Shown one piece after another: positions 1 to 6,850 of a DNA stretch of 8,991 bases. How positions within the stretch are numbered: the first letter of the stretch is position 1; each line of letters opens with the position of its first letter. The stretch is from Armatimonadota bacterium (GTDB lineage Bacteria > Armatimonadota > Zipacnadia > Zipacnadales > UBA11051), in the NCBI GenBank assembly GCA_003542955.1, contig DPJP01000150.1, forward strand, positions 888 through 9,878. The letters are read 5' to 3'. The notes below the pieces were generated by a model. It did no database searches, was not told the DNA's origin, and worked only from the letters and a program-made list of their open reading frames with translations. The position numbers were made by a program, and so were the translations under genes.

Positions 1-1
1 G

Positions 2-1021
2 TCGGGCATGTTCCTGGATACCGTTGCGCCACTGGTGCCGCCGCCGATCCCGGTCACAGAGCCGGGCACGGACGTCCCCGAAACCCTCGCCGTGCAGCTC
101 GATGCTCTACACAGAGCGTGCGTCGATGACCCTGTCCGTGCCTCTACGTACACGCGGCGCTTCCATGAAGCCGAGAAGGTGCTCAGTGAGATTGCCGCAC
201 GGCAGCCATCCACGCCGGCTCGCATATCGGCGCTCTGGGGCCTCAGCGAGTGCTACCGGCTCACGGGGCAACTGCGGCATAGCGAGGCGGCCTTTGACGA
301 ATACCTCACAGACCTCCCCGAGTTCTACCAGGGGCAGGCCCTGTCGGACGCCTACGAGCGGACCATTCAGCTCTACACCAGCGGGGCCGACCGGGGCTGG
401 CCCGAGCATGTGGCCCTCGTCCGTCAGATGATCTACCCGCCGGGCGAGCACCGGTCGCAACGCGCGTGGGACGCCTACATCGACGCCTTGCAGCGGGAGC
501 ACGCCGACGCCCCCGGGCGGCTGCAACAGGCCCTGCGCAGGATCATGGAGGAGCACGACACGCGCCTGGCAGCCTACGGCAAGCTGCGCGCATTCGCGCT
601 CCTGGAGCATAACTGCCCCGACGTCGCGGCCCGGTGGGAGATGCTTGCGGTTGCCTCGCGGGCAGCGGAGCACCAGCGAGACGACAGGCAGGCGCTTGAC
701 CTCTTGCAGAAAGCGATGGCGGCCGGCCCATCCGCGGGCAACCTGCCGATCATGCTGTCGCGGCTCCTGGGCCTGCAGGCTGCGAACGGCGCGCCGCTGG
801 AAGAGGCCCGGGAGACATACGACCAACTGAAAGCCTACGAGAGCGACCGTCGCTTCACCAACCTCGTCAAGCTCGGGTTGTATGATCTTGCACAAGCAGG
901 CTATCAAGCCGGTGCCTACGCTGAAGCCCTGCAGTTGCTCCAGCAGTACGATGCGCGGTATGGCAACGACGCCAGAAGCACGAGCCTTGCGGCACGTTGC
1001 GCTGAGCGAGTTAAGGAGTAG
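2..1021 (+). CDS. TPR-like helical repeat protein, 5' partial
   Basis: This frame is open through the left edge of the window and ends at TAG 1019-1021. The first ATG is at 8, but no Shine-Dalgarno sequence is visible before it and the two preceding codons are also open. The visible 337 residues are therefore probably the C-terminal part of a longer protein. After a Pro-rich stretch (residues 8-20, which looks like a linker), the rest is almost wholly alpha-helical. Helix-turn-helix units resembling tetratricopeptide repeats are seen near residues 71-103 (ALWGLSECYRLTGQLRHSEA), 207-239 and 285-320 (YDLAQAGYQAGAYAEALQLL). TPR proteins are usually scaffolds for protein-protein contacts; the partner is unknown. 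The downstream genes encode secreted proteins and follow after 83 nt in the same direction, so a periplasmic or envelope assembly role is plausible but inferred. No catalytic motif is recognised. Confidence 0.75.
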   Translation, partial: SGMFLDTVAPLVPPPIPVTEPGTDVPETLAVQLDALHRACVDDPVRASTYTRRFHEAEKVLSEIAARQPSTPARISALWGLSECYRLTGQLRHSEAAFDEYLTDLPEFYQGQALSDAYERTIQLYTSGADRGWPEHVALVRQMIYPPGEHRSQRAWDAYIDALQREHADAPGRLQQALRRIMEEHDTRLAAYGKLRAFALLEHNCPDVAARWEMLAVASRAAEHQRDDRQALDLLQKAMAAGPSAGNLPIMLSRLLGLQAANGAPLEEARETYDQLKAYESDRRFTNLVKLGLYDLAQAGYQAGAYAEALQLLQQYDARYGNDARSTSLAARCAERVKE

Positions 1022-1032
1022 CCCCGAGTGGA

Positions 1033-1058
1033 CGGTCTCGGCCTCAGCCGCGAGACCG
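1033..1058 (+). other. GC-rich hairpin in the gap between the TPR gene and the Ig/transglutaminase-like gene
   Basis: CGGTCTCG (1033-1040) and CGAGACCG (1051-1058) are perfectly complementary and form an 8-bp stem with a 10-nt loop. No T-run follows, so it is not a classic Rho-independent terminator. It could be an attenuator, an mRNA stability element or chance in GC-rich DNA. Confidence 0.4.
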
Positions 1059-1075
1059 ACACCCGGCAGGATACG

Positions 1076-1096
1076 GTCTGGATACCAGACTGGAGG
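1076..1096 (+). promoter_or_regulatory. Hairpin abutting the Shine-Dalgarno of the Ig/transglutaminase-like gene
   Basis: GTCTGG (1076-1081) pairs with CCAGAC (1085-1090) around a 3-nt ATA loop, and G1075-T1091 can add a wobble pair. The stem ends directly against the Shine-Dalgarno GGAGG at 1092-1096. The GGAGG is 8 nt from ATG 1105 but only 2 nt from ATG 1099, so 1105 is the better start. A stem stacked on the ribosome site could tune translation; this is inferred from position alone. Confidence 0.4.
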
Positions 1097-1104
1097 CGAT
1101 GAGC

Positions 1105-3291
1105 ATGCGTTCTACTGGAATGGCGGGTTGGCTGCTGGTAGCAGTCGCGATTGCTCTGAGTACCACGGCCTACGCGGGAACGGTGACCGCGAGTGTCACC
1201 CTGTCCGGCCCCGACGAGTGCTGGGTAGAAGAGGATGTCACGTACACCGCAACCGGCACCTTCGAGGTCGATCCGGAGATACAGGAAGAGCTTGATGATG
1301 GGGAGGCCACGCTCAAGGAGGAGTACTCCTGGTCGTACGCACCCGCTCAACTGGTCTCCGGCGGCGGGCCACAGGATGATTGGGTCACAATCCGCTACAA
1401 CGACGCGGACGGCGGCCAGCACCATACGGTGTCGGTCAGCTATACCGTCACCGTCACCTATGCCGACGACACTTCGGACTCTGCATCGGCCGGCGACAGC
1501 ATCCAGGTATGGGTCAAGCAGGTGGCGGTGGGAGCCGAGCGCAACAAGGACACAATCTGCGCGGGCGGGGTAGACTCAAGCCCCCACCAGGCCACTATCA
1601 CGGCCACCGTGACCGGCAAAGGTGGACAGCCGCTTTCAGGCAAGACGGTCACCTTCTCGCTGACCAACTCCGACGGAAGCTACCCCGCGAGCATTGACCC
1701 GCAGCAGGCGACGACTGACGCGTCGGGGAAAGCGACGACTACATTGACCTCAAGCCAGAAGATCGGCGTCACCGCCACAGTCAAGGCGACGTGCCAGAAC
1801 GTCGAGGCGGAGACCGACCCGATCACCATGGCGAAGGCGCAGGGGACATGGGAGATCGACCCGCAGGTGCTGATTGCGGATGGGGAGTCGACGGCGGATG
1901 TGAGCTTGACCCTCGAACACGCCGGAGAAGCCGTCGACGGGCATAGCATCAGTTGGCGCATATTCAAGGTGTGGGATGGGAGCGGCAACGAAGTCTACAC
2001 TGCCGACCCCGAGTGGGGCTCAAAGGCAGGCTATGGAAGCATAGCAGCCGGGCCGAACACGACCGACGGGACTGGCACCGCCGCCACGATCTACACGGTG
2101 GGGACTGAGGCGGGAACCATCTGGTTCGAGGGGCAGGACACCACGGTGGTCGAGAACAGCCCGGCGAGCTATGTGAATGACGGTGACGCCGATGAGGCGA
2201 AGCCCACGCGATTCCTGGTCACTGAGATCAAGGCCTCGAACAATGTCACCATGCAAGTGAAGATCGACACGGGAGGCGGAGAGGACAAAGCGAACTACGA
2301 GGCTCACGACAACATCCTGTACGCAGCGCAATGGGAGCCTGACGACACGTGGACGTGCACGAAGCAGGGGCAACCGGTGTGCGATGCCCGCAACCACAAC
2401 TTCCTGTCGAATATCGAGATTACGCCGCTGCCCAAAGATCGGTCCATTGCGGGGCTGACGTGGCGGTACACTTGGATGATCAAGGACGGAAGCGCTGTGC
2501 TTGGTGAGGGCACAAAGGACGGGTCGGGCGACACCGGCTCGTTCAACGTCCAGACGGCCGGCGCTGTTGGCGAGTACGCTTTACGGCACCAGATCAACGT
2601 GTATCAGAACGGCGTGTGGAAAAGCGGCCTCGACCAGACATCGACTCTCTACCAGACATATGCACGGCCCCCTCTCGCCCCCGAGACCCCGCCTCGTGAG
2701 ACGGCTCTGGCGAAGGCCTGCGGGCAGTACATTGCTGGTGGCGCGGACTCGGTGAGTGGTTGCGCCGCCGCAGTGTGCACGGGCATCGATGGCGATGTTG
2801 CCTACAATCCCGGCAACGATGACCACCCTGATGACCCATTGACGCTCTACGACAGCTCACCCAGAACGGCAGACTGTTGGAGCAACTCGGAACTGATGGA
2901 GTTGCTGCTCGCCGCGATCGGGATCAGCGCTGACGTCACCTACGTCTGGGGTGGTTGTGTCGATAGCACGATATGTCTGTACAACCCCCAAGGCTGGCCG
3001 TGGGGCCCATCCTTCAGAGTGCTCCTGGCAGCGCACGACTACGCGCCCGCAGACCCACACTTCCTGTACCATGCCGAGGCTGCTGTTGGGGGCGCGTACT
3101 ATGACCCGTCCTATGGATCCACGGGGCTGATCACGCTGGATGAGACTGCTCCGGCCGGGCCCGACTGGTACACGCGCCCTGTCGTCTACCCAGCCTATCT
3201 CGGCGGCACTCATGCGACAGCGGCAACGCGACAGACGGGCGCCGGCCTGCCATCCACGCCCCACTACGTCGACTGGACATGTCCCCACTAG
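1105..3291 (+). CDS. Secreted multi-domain Ig-like protein with C-terminal transglutaminase-like domain
   Basis: This gene encodes a 728-residue exported protein. I chose ATG 1105 because GGAGG at 1092-1096 is 8 nt upstream; ATG 1099 is too close. Residues 1-24 are a Sec signal peptide (basic start, hydrophobic core, TAYA then G). Beta-rich repeats follow: a first domain at about 25-138, and an invasin/Big_1-like Ig domain at 140-242 with the family's G-x-PLSGKTVTFS strand and T-D-A-S-G-K-A turn. A second, similar unit lies at about 247-350 and a further Ig-like region at about 370-520. Residues 535-690 resemble the transglutaminase/papain-like fold: Cys591 (ADCWSN) starts a helix, and His656 (HAEAAVGG) and Asp667 (YYDPSYG) fit the Cys-His-Asp triad order. 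Such domains cross-link or hydrolyse amide bonds, or act as inactive binding folds. The activity and substrate here are unknown. The gene sits between a TPR protein and two secreted paralogs. Confidence 0.85.
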   Translation: MRSTGMAGWLLVAVAIALSTTAYAGTVTASVTLSGPDECWVEEDVTYTATGTFEVDPEIQEELDDGEATLKEEYSWSYAPAQLVSGGGPQDDWVTIRYNDADGGQHHTVSVSYTVTVTYADDTSDSASAGDSIQVWVKQVAVGAERNKDTICAGGVDSSPHQATITATVTGKGGQPLSGKTVTFSLTNSDGSYPASIDPQQATTDASGKATTTLTSSQKIGVTATVKATCQNVEAETDPITMAKAQGTWEIDPQVLIADGESTADVSLTLEHAGEAVDGHSISWRIFKVWDGSGNEVYTADPEWGSKAGYGSIAAGPNTTDGTGTAATIYTVGTEAGTIWFEGQDTTVVENSPASYVNDGDADEAKPTRFLVTEIKASNNVTMQVKIDTGGGEDKANYEAHDNILYAAQWEPDDTWTCTKQGQPVCDARNHNFLSNIEITPLPKDRSIAGLTWRYTWMIKDGSAVLGEGTKDGSGDTGSFNVQTAGAVGEYALRHQINVYQNGVWKSGLDQTSTLYQTYARPPLAPETPPRETALAKACGQYIAGGADSVSGCAAAVCTGIDGDVAYNPGNDDHPDDPLTLYDSSPRTADCWSNSELMELLLAAIGISADVTYVWGGCVDSTICLYNPQGWPWGPSFRVLLAAHDYAPADPHFLYHAEAAVGGAYYDPSYGSTGLITLDETAPAGPDWYTRPVVYPAYLGGTHATAATRQTGAGLPSTPHYVDWTCPH

Positions 3292-3331
3292 ATGGGACCC
3301 GCACGGGGGGGTATGCGGCTGCACTCACATT

Positions 3332-3350
3332 GGCCCGGCCCGCCGGGACC
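3332..3350 (+). other. Short GC hairpin upstream of the first paralog gene
   Basis: GGCCCGG (3332-3338) pairs with CCGGGaCC (3343-3350) around loop CCCG, with one bulged A. The stem ends 10 nt before the strong ribosome site AGGAGGT (3361-3367). There is no T-run, so termination is unlikely. It may be chance in this base composition. Confidence 0.3.
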
Positions 3351-3375
3351 AGCGGAGGATAGGAGGTGCATGTGA

Positions 3376-4803
3376 ATGGCTCACAGGATGCACGCATTGC
3401 AGGTTCTCGCATCTGCTCTGATAGTCGCAGGGCGCCTCCCGATGCCCTGCAGCGCGCAGCAGCCCACAGATGAGCCTATCATCATCAGTGTCGATGTGGA
3501 GAAGCTCACCACGCAGCTCAACCTGAAGCTTGACCTGCATGCTGTCGAGGTCAACTCGCGCGACCGCTCAGTCGGATACGCTGCTCCACAGGGCACTGAG
3601 CGCGGCTGCCGTTCAATGGGTGTGGCTGTGCACGCCGATGTCGAGAGCGCTCAAGCTGCCTTCCGCCGCGCGAGCTTCGAGGTGGCCGTTGGCCCGGCCG
3701 TGTCCATCGATGGCGAGGACGGTTATGACCTGCGGTGTTGGTCGACCGCTCCCGAGCAAATCGCCACGGTTCGGCTGCGGGTGGTGAACGTTACAGCTCG
3801 CTTCGGGTGGGTGGGGCGAATGTCGGATGCCCTGGATCTCGCGCGAAGCATGGCACAGCTCCTGGCAACGTCTGCGGAGGTCGCGCCACGAGGGACCGAA
3901 GTGCCCGTGCCGTCGCTGGAGATCACTGTTCCTGAGCCCGTACTCGCCGGCAAGGAGACGAAGGTCACCGTCAAGGTGACGGACGGCCCGCGCGTGCGAC
4001 TGGCCAGTCGGGTGTCCTTGCGCACCGCAGATGCGGACGAGGCGCACTCCGCTGGTTCCTACGACTTTGCTCCTGGGTTCTCGAGCGAAGTGACCGCAGC
4101 CCTGTCGCTCCCCAACCCCGGGCACTACGAGTTGGAGTTGACGCTCGCCACCGAAGGCAACACGGTGTTCACCAAGACGTGCGATGTCAACGTGGTGAGC
4201 AGGGCCCAATGGCCCGAAGCCCTGCCGCTGCACTGGGAAGTCTGGGGCGATAGGCTGTACTTCCTCCGCTCCGCCGATGGCGAGTGGGGGAAGCAGACAT
4301 CACGCCAACAGGAATGGCTCGATTTCGGGCTCGGCAGGTTGCCCATTCGCGCCGGTGCCGAGACGTTCCGGCAGCAGGCGCTCGACGACATCACTCAGGT
4401 CATTCAGGAGCGCTGGCTGCCGTCTGTGGAGTTCCTCCAGCCGGTGGAGGAGTGCGCAGTACAGCCCCGCATGCTGTGCCATGCGTCGTACACCATGCGC
4501 GGTTGCCGCATCGTCTACATGGGCGTTCTGGGCAGACAGGTGTTCCTCTACATCGAGCAGCCGGACCCGCTGCCGGAGGGCCAGAAGCGACTCACGCGCG
4601 CCGACGTTCTGCGTGATGACCTGCTCCAGACGGTGGCTGATGAGCACGGCGCCACAAGCTACCCGCGCGTGCAGTTCGTGGCGCGCGAGATGAAACGCTA
4701 TCGGGCTATGTCTTATCAAGGACCATACGAGCCTGTGCACATTCTGCTGGTCGACGCACGACTGCCTGATGACGTCAACCTGCGCTCGCCGGGCTACCGC
4801 TAG
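3376..4803 (+). CDS. Secreted protein of unrecognised family, first of two tandem paralogs
   Basis: This gene encodes 475 residues. ATG 3376 has AGGAGGT (3361-3367) 8 nt upstream. Residues 1-27 look like a Sec signal peptide ending CSA before QQP. I do not recognise the family, but three parts can be seen. Residues about 30-170 form an alpha/beta domain with Cys78 and Cys121 and a strand (TVRLRVVNVTARFGW) followed by a helix. Residues about 180-275 form an Ig-like beta sandwich (EITVPEPVLAGKETKVTVKV). Residues about 284-475 form a C-terminal domain with the signatures GRQVFLYIEQPDPLP, GPYEPVHILL and terminal PGYR. The same three-part plan recurs in the next gene. The last 99 residues (from Cys377) align without gaps to that paralog with 53 identities by my hand count. 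Context suggests an extracytoplasmic role alongside the Ig/transglutaminase-like protein. No catalytic motif is evident. Confidence 0.85.
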   Translation: MAHRMHALQVLASALIVAGRLPMPCSAQQPTDEPIIISVDVEKLTTQLNLKLDLHAVEVNSRDRSVGYAAPQGTERGCRSMGVAVHADVESAQAAFRRASFEVAVGPAVSIDGEDGYDLRCWSTAPEQIATVRLRVVNVTARFGWVGRMSDALDLARSMAQLLATSAEVAPRGTEVPVPSLEITVPEPVLAGKETKVTVKVTDGPRVRLASRVSLRTADADEAHSAGSYDFAPGFSSEVTAALSLPNPGHYELELTLATEGNTVFTKTCDVNVVSRAQWPEALPLHWEVWGDRLYFLRSADGEWGKQTSRQQEWLDFGLGRLPIRAGAETFRQQALDDITQVIQERWLPSVEFLQPVEECAVQPRMLCHASYTMRGCRIVYMGVLGRQVFLYIEQPDPLPEGQKRLTRADVLRDDLLQTVADEHGATSYPRVQFVAREMKRYRAMSYQGPYEPVHILLVDARLPDDVNLRSPGYR

Positions 4804-4836
4804 GGTGCGTGGGCTCTCAACAAGCATCGGCGCAGG

Positions 4837-4852
4837 GCACCGGTCACGGTGC
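4837..4852 (+). other. Short hairpin between the two paralog genes
   Basis: GCACCG (4837-4842) and CGGTGC (4847-4852) form a 6-bp perfect stem with the tetraloop GTCA. It lies in the 84-nt gap between the paralogs. It covers the upstream in-frame GTG at 4849, which has no ribosome site. There is no T-run, so it does not look like a terminator. Confidence 0.35.
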
Positions 4853-4887
4853 GACGACGGTCCGAGAACACACAAGGGGGAGATGCA

Positions 4888-6261
4888 GTGCTACGGAGGT
4901 ACCACAGGCTGGTGGCAACGGGCATCGTCGCGGCGCTCCTGTCCTGCTGTCTGGCAGTCTTCCCGCCACACGCGGAAGCCGATGCTCAGCCGCAACTCAT
5001 CACCGGCATCGACACACAGCCCTTCTTTGCAGAAATCGGCTGGTCACCTCCAGCCGATGTAGCGATCGGGTCCGTCGGCGTGGAGTACACCTCGAAGATA
5101 GCGCGGGCATCCGGCGCGAAGTCCGTCTCGATCGGGGTATTCCCATCCACGGATGCGGCCGTAGCGGCCTGTGACAGGCACATCGCACAGGTCCGCGCGG
5201 CGCCGGCAGGTGAAGGCGCAGCCGGCACCGGGGACCAGCTTGCCTGCACCGCTGCGTACGGTGACCCCCCTCGCCAGACGATCGTCCTCAGACGCGCGAA
5301 CGCGATCGTGACGGTAAGCTGGGAGGGCGACAGGGAGCAGGGCCTCGAGTTCGCGCGCAAGGTCGACCAGACCCTCCGAGCCTCCGACGGCATCTGCCCG
5401 AAGGGGCCTGAGGCGCCGCTGGTCGAGGTCGAGCTGATTGCCCCGAAGATCGTCGCGCTCGGCGCGCTTACGCAGATCAGGTACAGAGCCAAAGACGGCA
5501 TGAGTGTGCGGACGGAGGCAGACGCGGCTCTGCGTCCCGGCGGCGAAATCAGCTACAGGGCCGCGGAACTCGGGGAGCACACGCTGCGCTTCCAGTTCGC
5601 CTCAAGCAGGAACGTGATGTTCGCCAAGTCGGTGACGCTGACCGTGGCCGCCCCGGAAGACCTCCCTGCAACCGTGAACGCTCAGGCATGGGAGTGGCCG
5701 GGCGATGCCCTGTACTTCATCAACGCCGCCGATCAGGACTGGTCGGCAGCGCCCGAGGACCAGCGAGAGACGCTGACGCCACACGAGCAGCATCTGGCTT
5801 CACTCACGGATGAGGACGACTGGCGGCAACGCGCGCTCAATGACCTCTCCGAGATCCTCCAGCCCCGCTGGGTTCCGGCTCCCGAGTTGGTACATGCTCG
5901 TGGCTACCACGCGCGGCCGGGCAATGACACGGCCTACTACGCCACCTTCACCTCACAGGGCTGCAACGTCCTCTATATGGGCCTCGTCGGCAGGCAGGTG
6001 CTGATCTACATCGAGCAGCCCGACCCGCTGCCCGACGGTCAACAGCTCCTCACCGCGGAGGACCTCGTCAGGGACGATGTCCTCAGTGTCGTGAAGAGCG
6101 ATACAGGCGAGGAAGCCTACCCGCGGGCCGGCTTCATGGTGCGCACATTCCACCGCTACCGCGCCTTCAAGGCCGAGGGACCATACGAGCCGGTCAACAT
6201 CCTGCTTGCGCGCTTCCGCTTTGCGGAGGAGACCAATCTGCGCTTTCCCGGGTACCAGTAG
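4888..6261 (+). CDS. Secreted protein of unrecognised family, second of two tandem paralogs
   Basis: I start this gene at GTG 4888, giving 457 residues. The Shine-Dalgarno-like AAGGGGGAG (4874-4882) is about 5 nt upstream, and this start places Arg-Arg right after the initiator of a clean signal peptide. The earlier in-frame GTG 4849 lies in a hairpin and lacks a ribosome site. The signal peptide runs to about residue 31 (HAEA then DAQ). LLSC (17-20) weakly resembles a lipobox, so lipid anchoring is possible but less likely. The layout matches the preceding gene: an N-terminal domain (about 35-170, Cys95, Cys120) with strand AIVTVSW, an Ig-like middle (about 178-255) and a C-terminal domain (about 264-457) with GRQVLIYIEQPDPLP, GPYEPVNILL and terminal PGYQ. 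The N-terminal half has diverged far more than the C-terminal domain. I do not recognise the family and cannot assign a function. Confidence 0.85.
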   Translation: MLRRYHRLVATGIVAALLSCCLAVFPPHAEADAQPQLITGIDTQPFFAEIGWSPPADVAIGSVGVEYTSKIARASGAKSVSIGVFPSTDAAVAACDRHIAQVRAAPAGEGAAGTGDQLACTAAYGDPPRQTIVLRRANAIVTVSWEGDREQGLEFARKVDQTLRASDGICPKGPEAPLVEVELIAPKIVALGALTQIRYRAKDGMSVRTEADAALRPGGEISYRAAELGEHTLRFQFASSRNVMFAKSVTLTVAAPEDLPATVNAQAWEWPGDALYFINAADQDWSAAPEDQRETLTPHEQHLASLTDEDDWRQRALNDLSEILQPRWVPAPELVHARGYHARPGNDTAYYATFTSQGCNVLYMGLVGRQVLIYIEQPDPLPDGQQLLTAEDLVRDDVLSVVKSDTGEEAYPRAGFMVRTFHRYRAFKAEGPYEPVNILLARFRFAEETNLRFPGYQ

Positions 6262-6326
6262 ACCGGGCAGGCCGGGGGCGTTATACGTGCGGGACCTGGC
6301 CACGCGGGTTCAGGGGTTGAACGGCA

Positions 6327-6350
6327 GGGGCGTGGGGTTAGGGGCGAGGG
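6327..6350 (+). other. G-quadruplex motif
   Basis: Four G-tracts occur at 6327-6330, 6334-6337, 6341-6344 (GGGG each) and 6348-6350 (GGG). They are separated by the 3-nt loops CGT, TTA and CGA. An additional GGGG is at 6313-6316. This is a textbook short-loop intramolecular G-quadruplex pattern on the + strand, about 65 nt downstream of the second paralog's stop codon. It would be in the 3' UTR of that transcript or in the non-template strand. Folding in vivo is inferred. Confidence 0.65.
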
Positions 6351-6412
6351 AATCCCGCAGTCGCGTGACCACGCTTCGCGCGGCGGCAGCGCAGGTCGAG
6401 GGGTGTGCCGAA

Positions 6413-6502
6413 GGGGTCGCGGGCTTTGATCGTTTGATATTCCAACGATTGATTGCATGCCTGCTGCCCGCATGAAGATCAGAGGATCAAAGCCCCGACC
6501 CC
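6413..6502. repeat. Long imperfect inverted repeat / large stem-loop
   Basis: GGGGTCG (6413-6419) plus GGGCTTTGATC (6421-6431) pairs with GATCAAAGCCC (6485-6495) plus CGACCCC (6496-6502). That makes 18 Watson-Crick pairs with one bulged C (6420). The stem continues inward with TTTGAT (6433-6438) against ATCAGA (6478-6483, one G-T wobble) and TTC (6440-6442) against GAA (6474-6476). The loop is about 31 nt. The arms are built of 8-bp units (TTTGATCG, TTTGATAT on the left). There is no T-run, so it is not a standard terminator, although it could still stop or stabilise the upstream mRNA. A repeat element is the better guess. Confidence 0.65.
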
Positions 6503-6554
6503 GGCCGTTCGTGTGGCATGTCGGGCGTCAGGTGCGTGGTAAAATGCGCATGCG

Positions 6555-6617
6555 TGATAACTTGATAGAACGATAGAAACCAACGGGCTCAGGGGCTCGT
6601 GCGATTGCGGTTCTTCT
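6555..6617 (+). repeat. Octamer array with weak stem-loop, containing first copy of the 27-bp core
   Basis: Consecutive octamers TGATAACT (6555), TGATAGAA (6563), CGATAGAA (6571) and ACCAACGG (6579) are in exact 8-bp phase. The last opens a 27-bp core (6580-6606) that recurs at 6768-6794. ATAGAAACC (6573-6581) pairs partly with 6609-6617, and CAACG (6581-6585) can pair with CG-TTG (6602-6607, one bulged A). The stem is weaker than in the second copy. Confidence 0.5.
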
Positions 6618-6718
6618 CAACTGCCGCCGGCACGTTTCTCTCGCGGAATCGCCACAATAACCATTCAAATGCACGTAGACGTGACGGCATTCACATTTCC
6701 GATGCAGCGCCAAGCGTG

Positions 6719-6807
6719 TGGAATAATGGAACGGTGGAATTGTGGGATTCTGAGATTCTGAGGAACTCCAACGCGCTCAGGGCTTAATGCGATTCCAGAG
6801 TTCCTCA
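6719..6807 (+). repeat. Six-unit octamer array with hairpin and second copy of the 27-bp core
   Basis: Six in-phase octamers run from 6719 to 6766: TGGAATAA, TGGAACGG, TGGAATTG, TGGGATTC, TGAGATTC and TGAGGAAC. The octamer TCCAACGC (6767-6774) follows and starts the 27-bp core (6768-6794), of which 22 of 27 bases match 6580-6606. TGAGGAACTC (6759-6768) and GAGTTCCTCA (6798-6807) form a perfect 10-bp stem enclosing most of the core. The units are degenerate, which suggests an old or recombining tandem array. Confidence 0.6.
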
Positions 6808-6850
6808 AGCTGTTCCACTGCTGCTGCGAAGCGGCCCGCGACGCCCCGAA

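Noticed and set aside
107..907. Minus-strand open frame of 266 codons opposite the TPR-like gene
   Set aside because: No family resemblance and low-complexity composition; the + strand frame has coherent helical repeats.
3292..3375. Terminator between the Ig/transglutaminase-like gene and the first paralog
   Set aside because: The hairpin at 3332-3350 is short, has no T-run and sits right before a strong ribosome site.
3613..4233. Minus-strand open frame of 206 codons opposite the first paralog
   Set aside because: The + strand product is confirmed by its homology to the next gene; this frame is a shadow.
6206..6475. Possible small gene overlapping the end of the second paralog and the G-rich region
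   Set aside because: No ribosome site, an Arg/Gly-rich translation and it crosses repeats; it starts inside a confirmed gene.
6562..6590. TTGATA at 6562-6567 as a -35 box and TAAAAT at 6540-6545 as a -10 box
   Set aside because: Neither has a partner box at acceptable spacing, and TTGATA is part of the octamer array.
6573..6617. Integron attC site
   Set aside because: Folded sites with conserved loops recall attC, but no RYYYAAC/GTTRRRY core pair is present and no integrase or cassette-like ORFs are seen.
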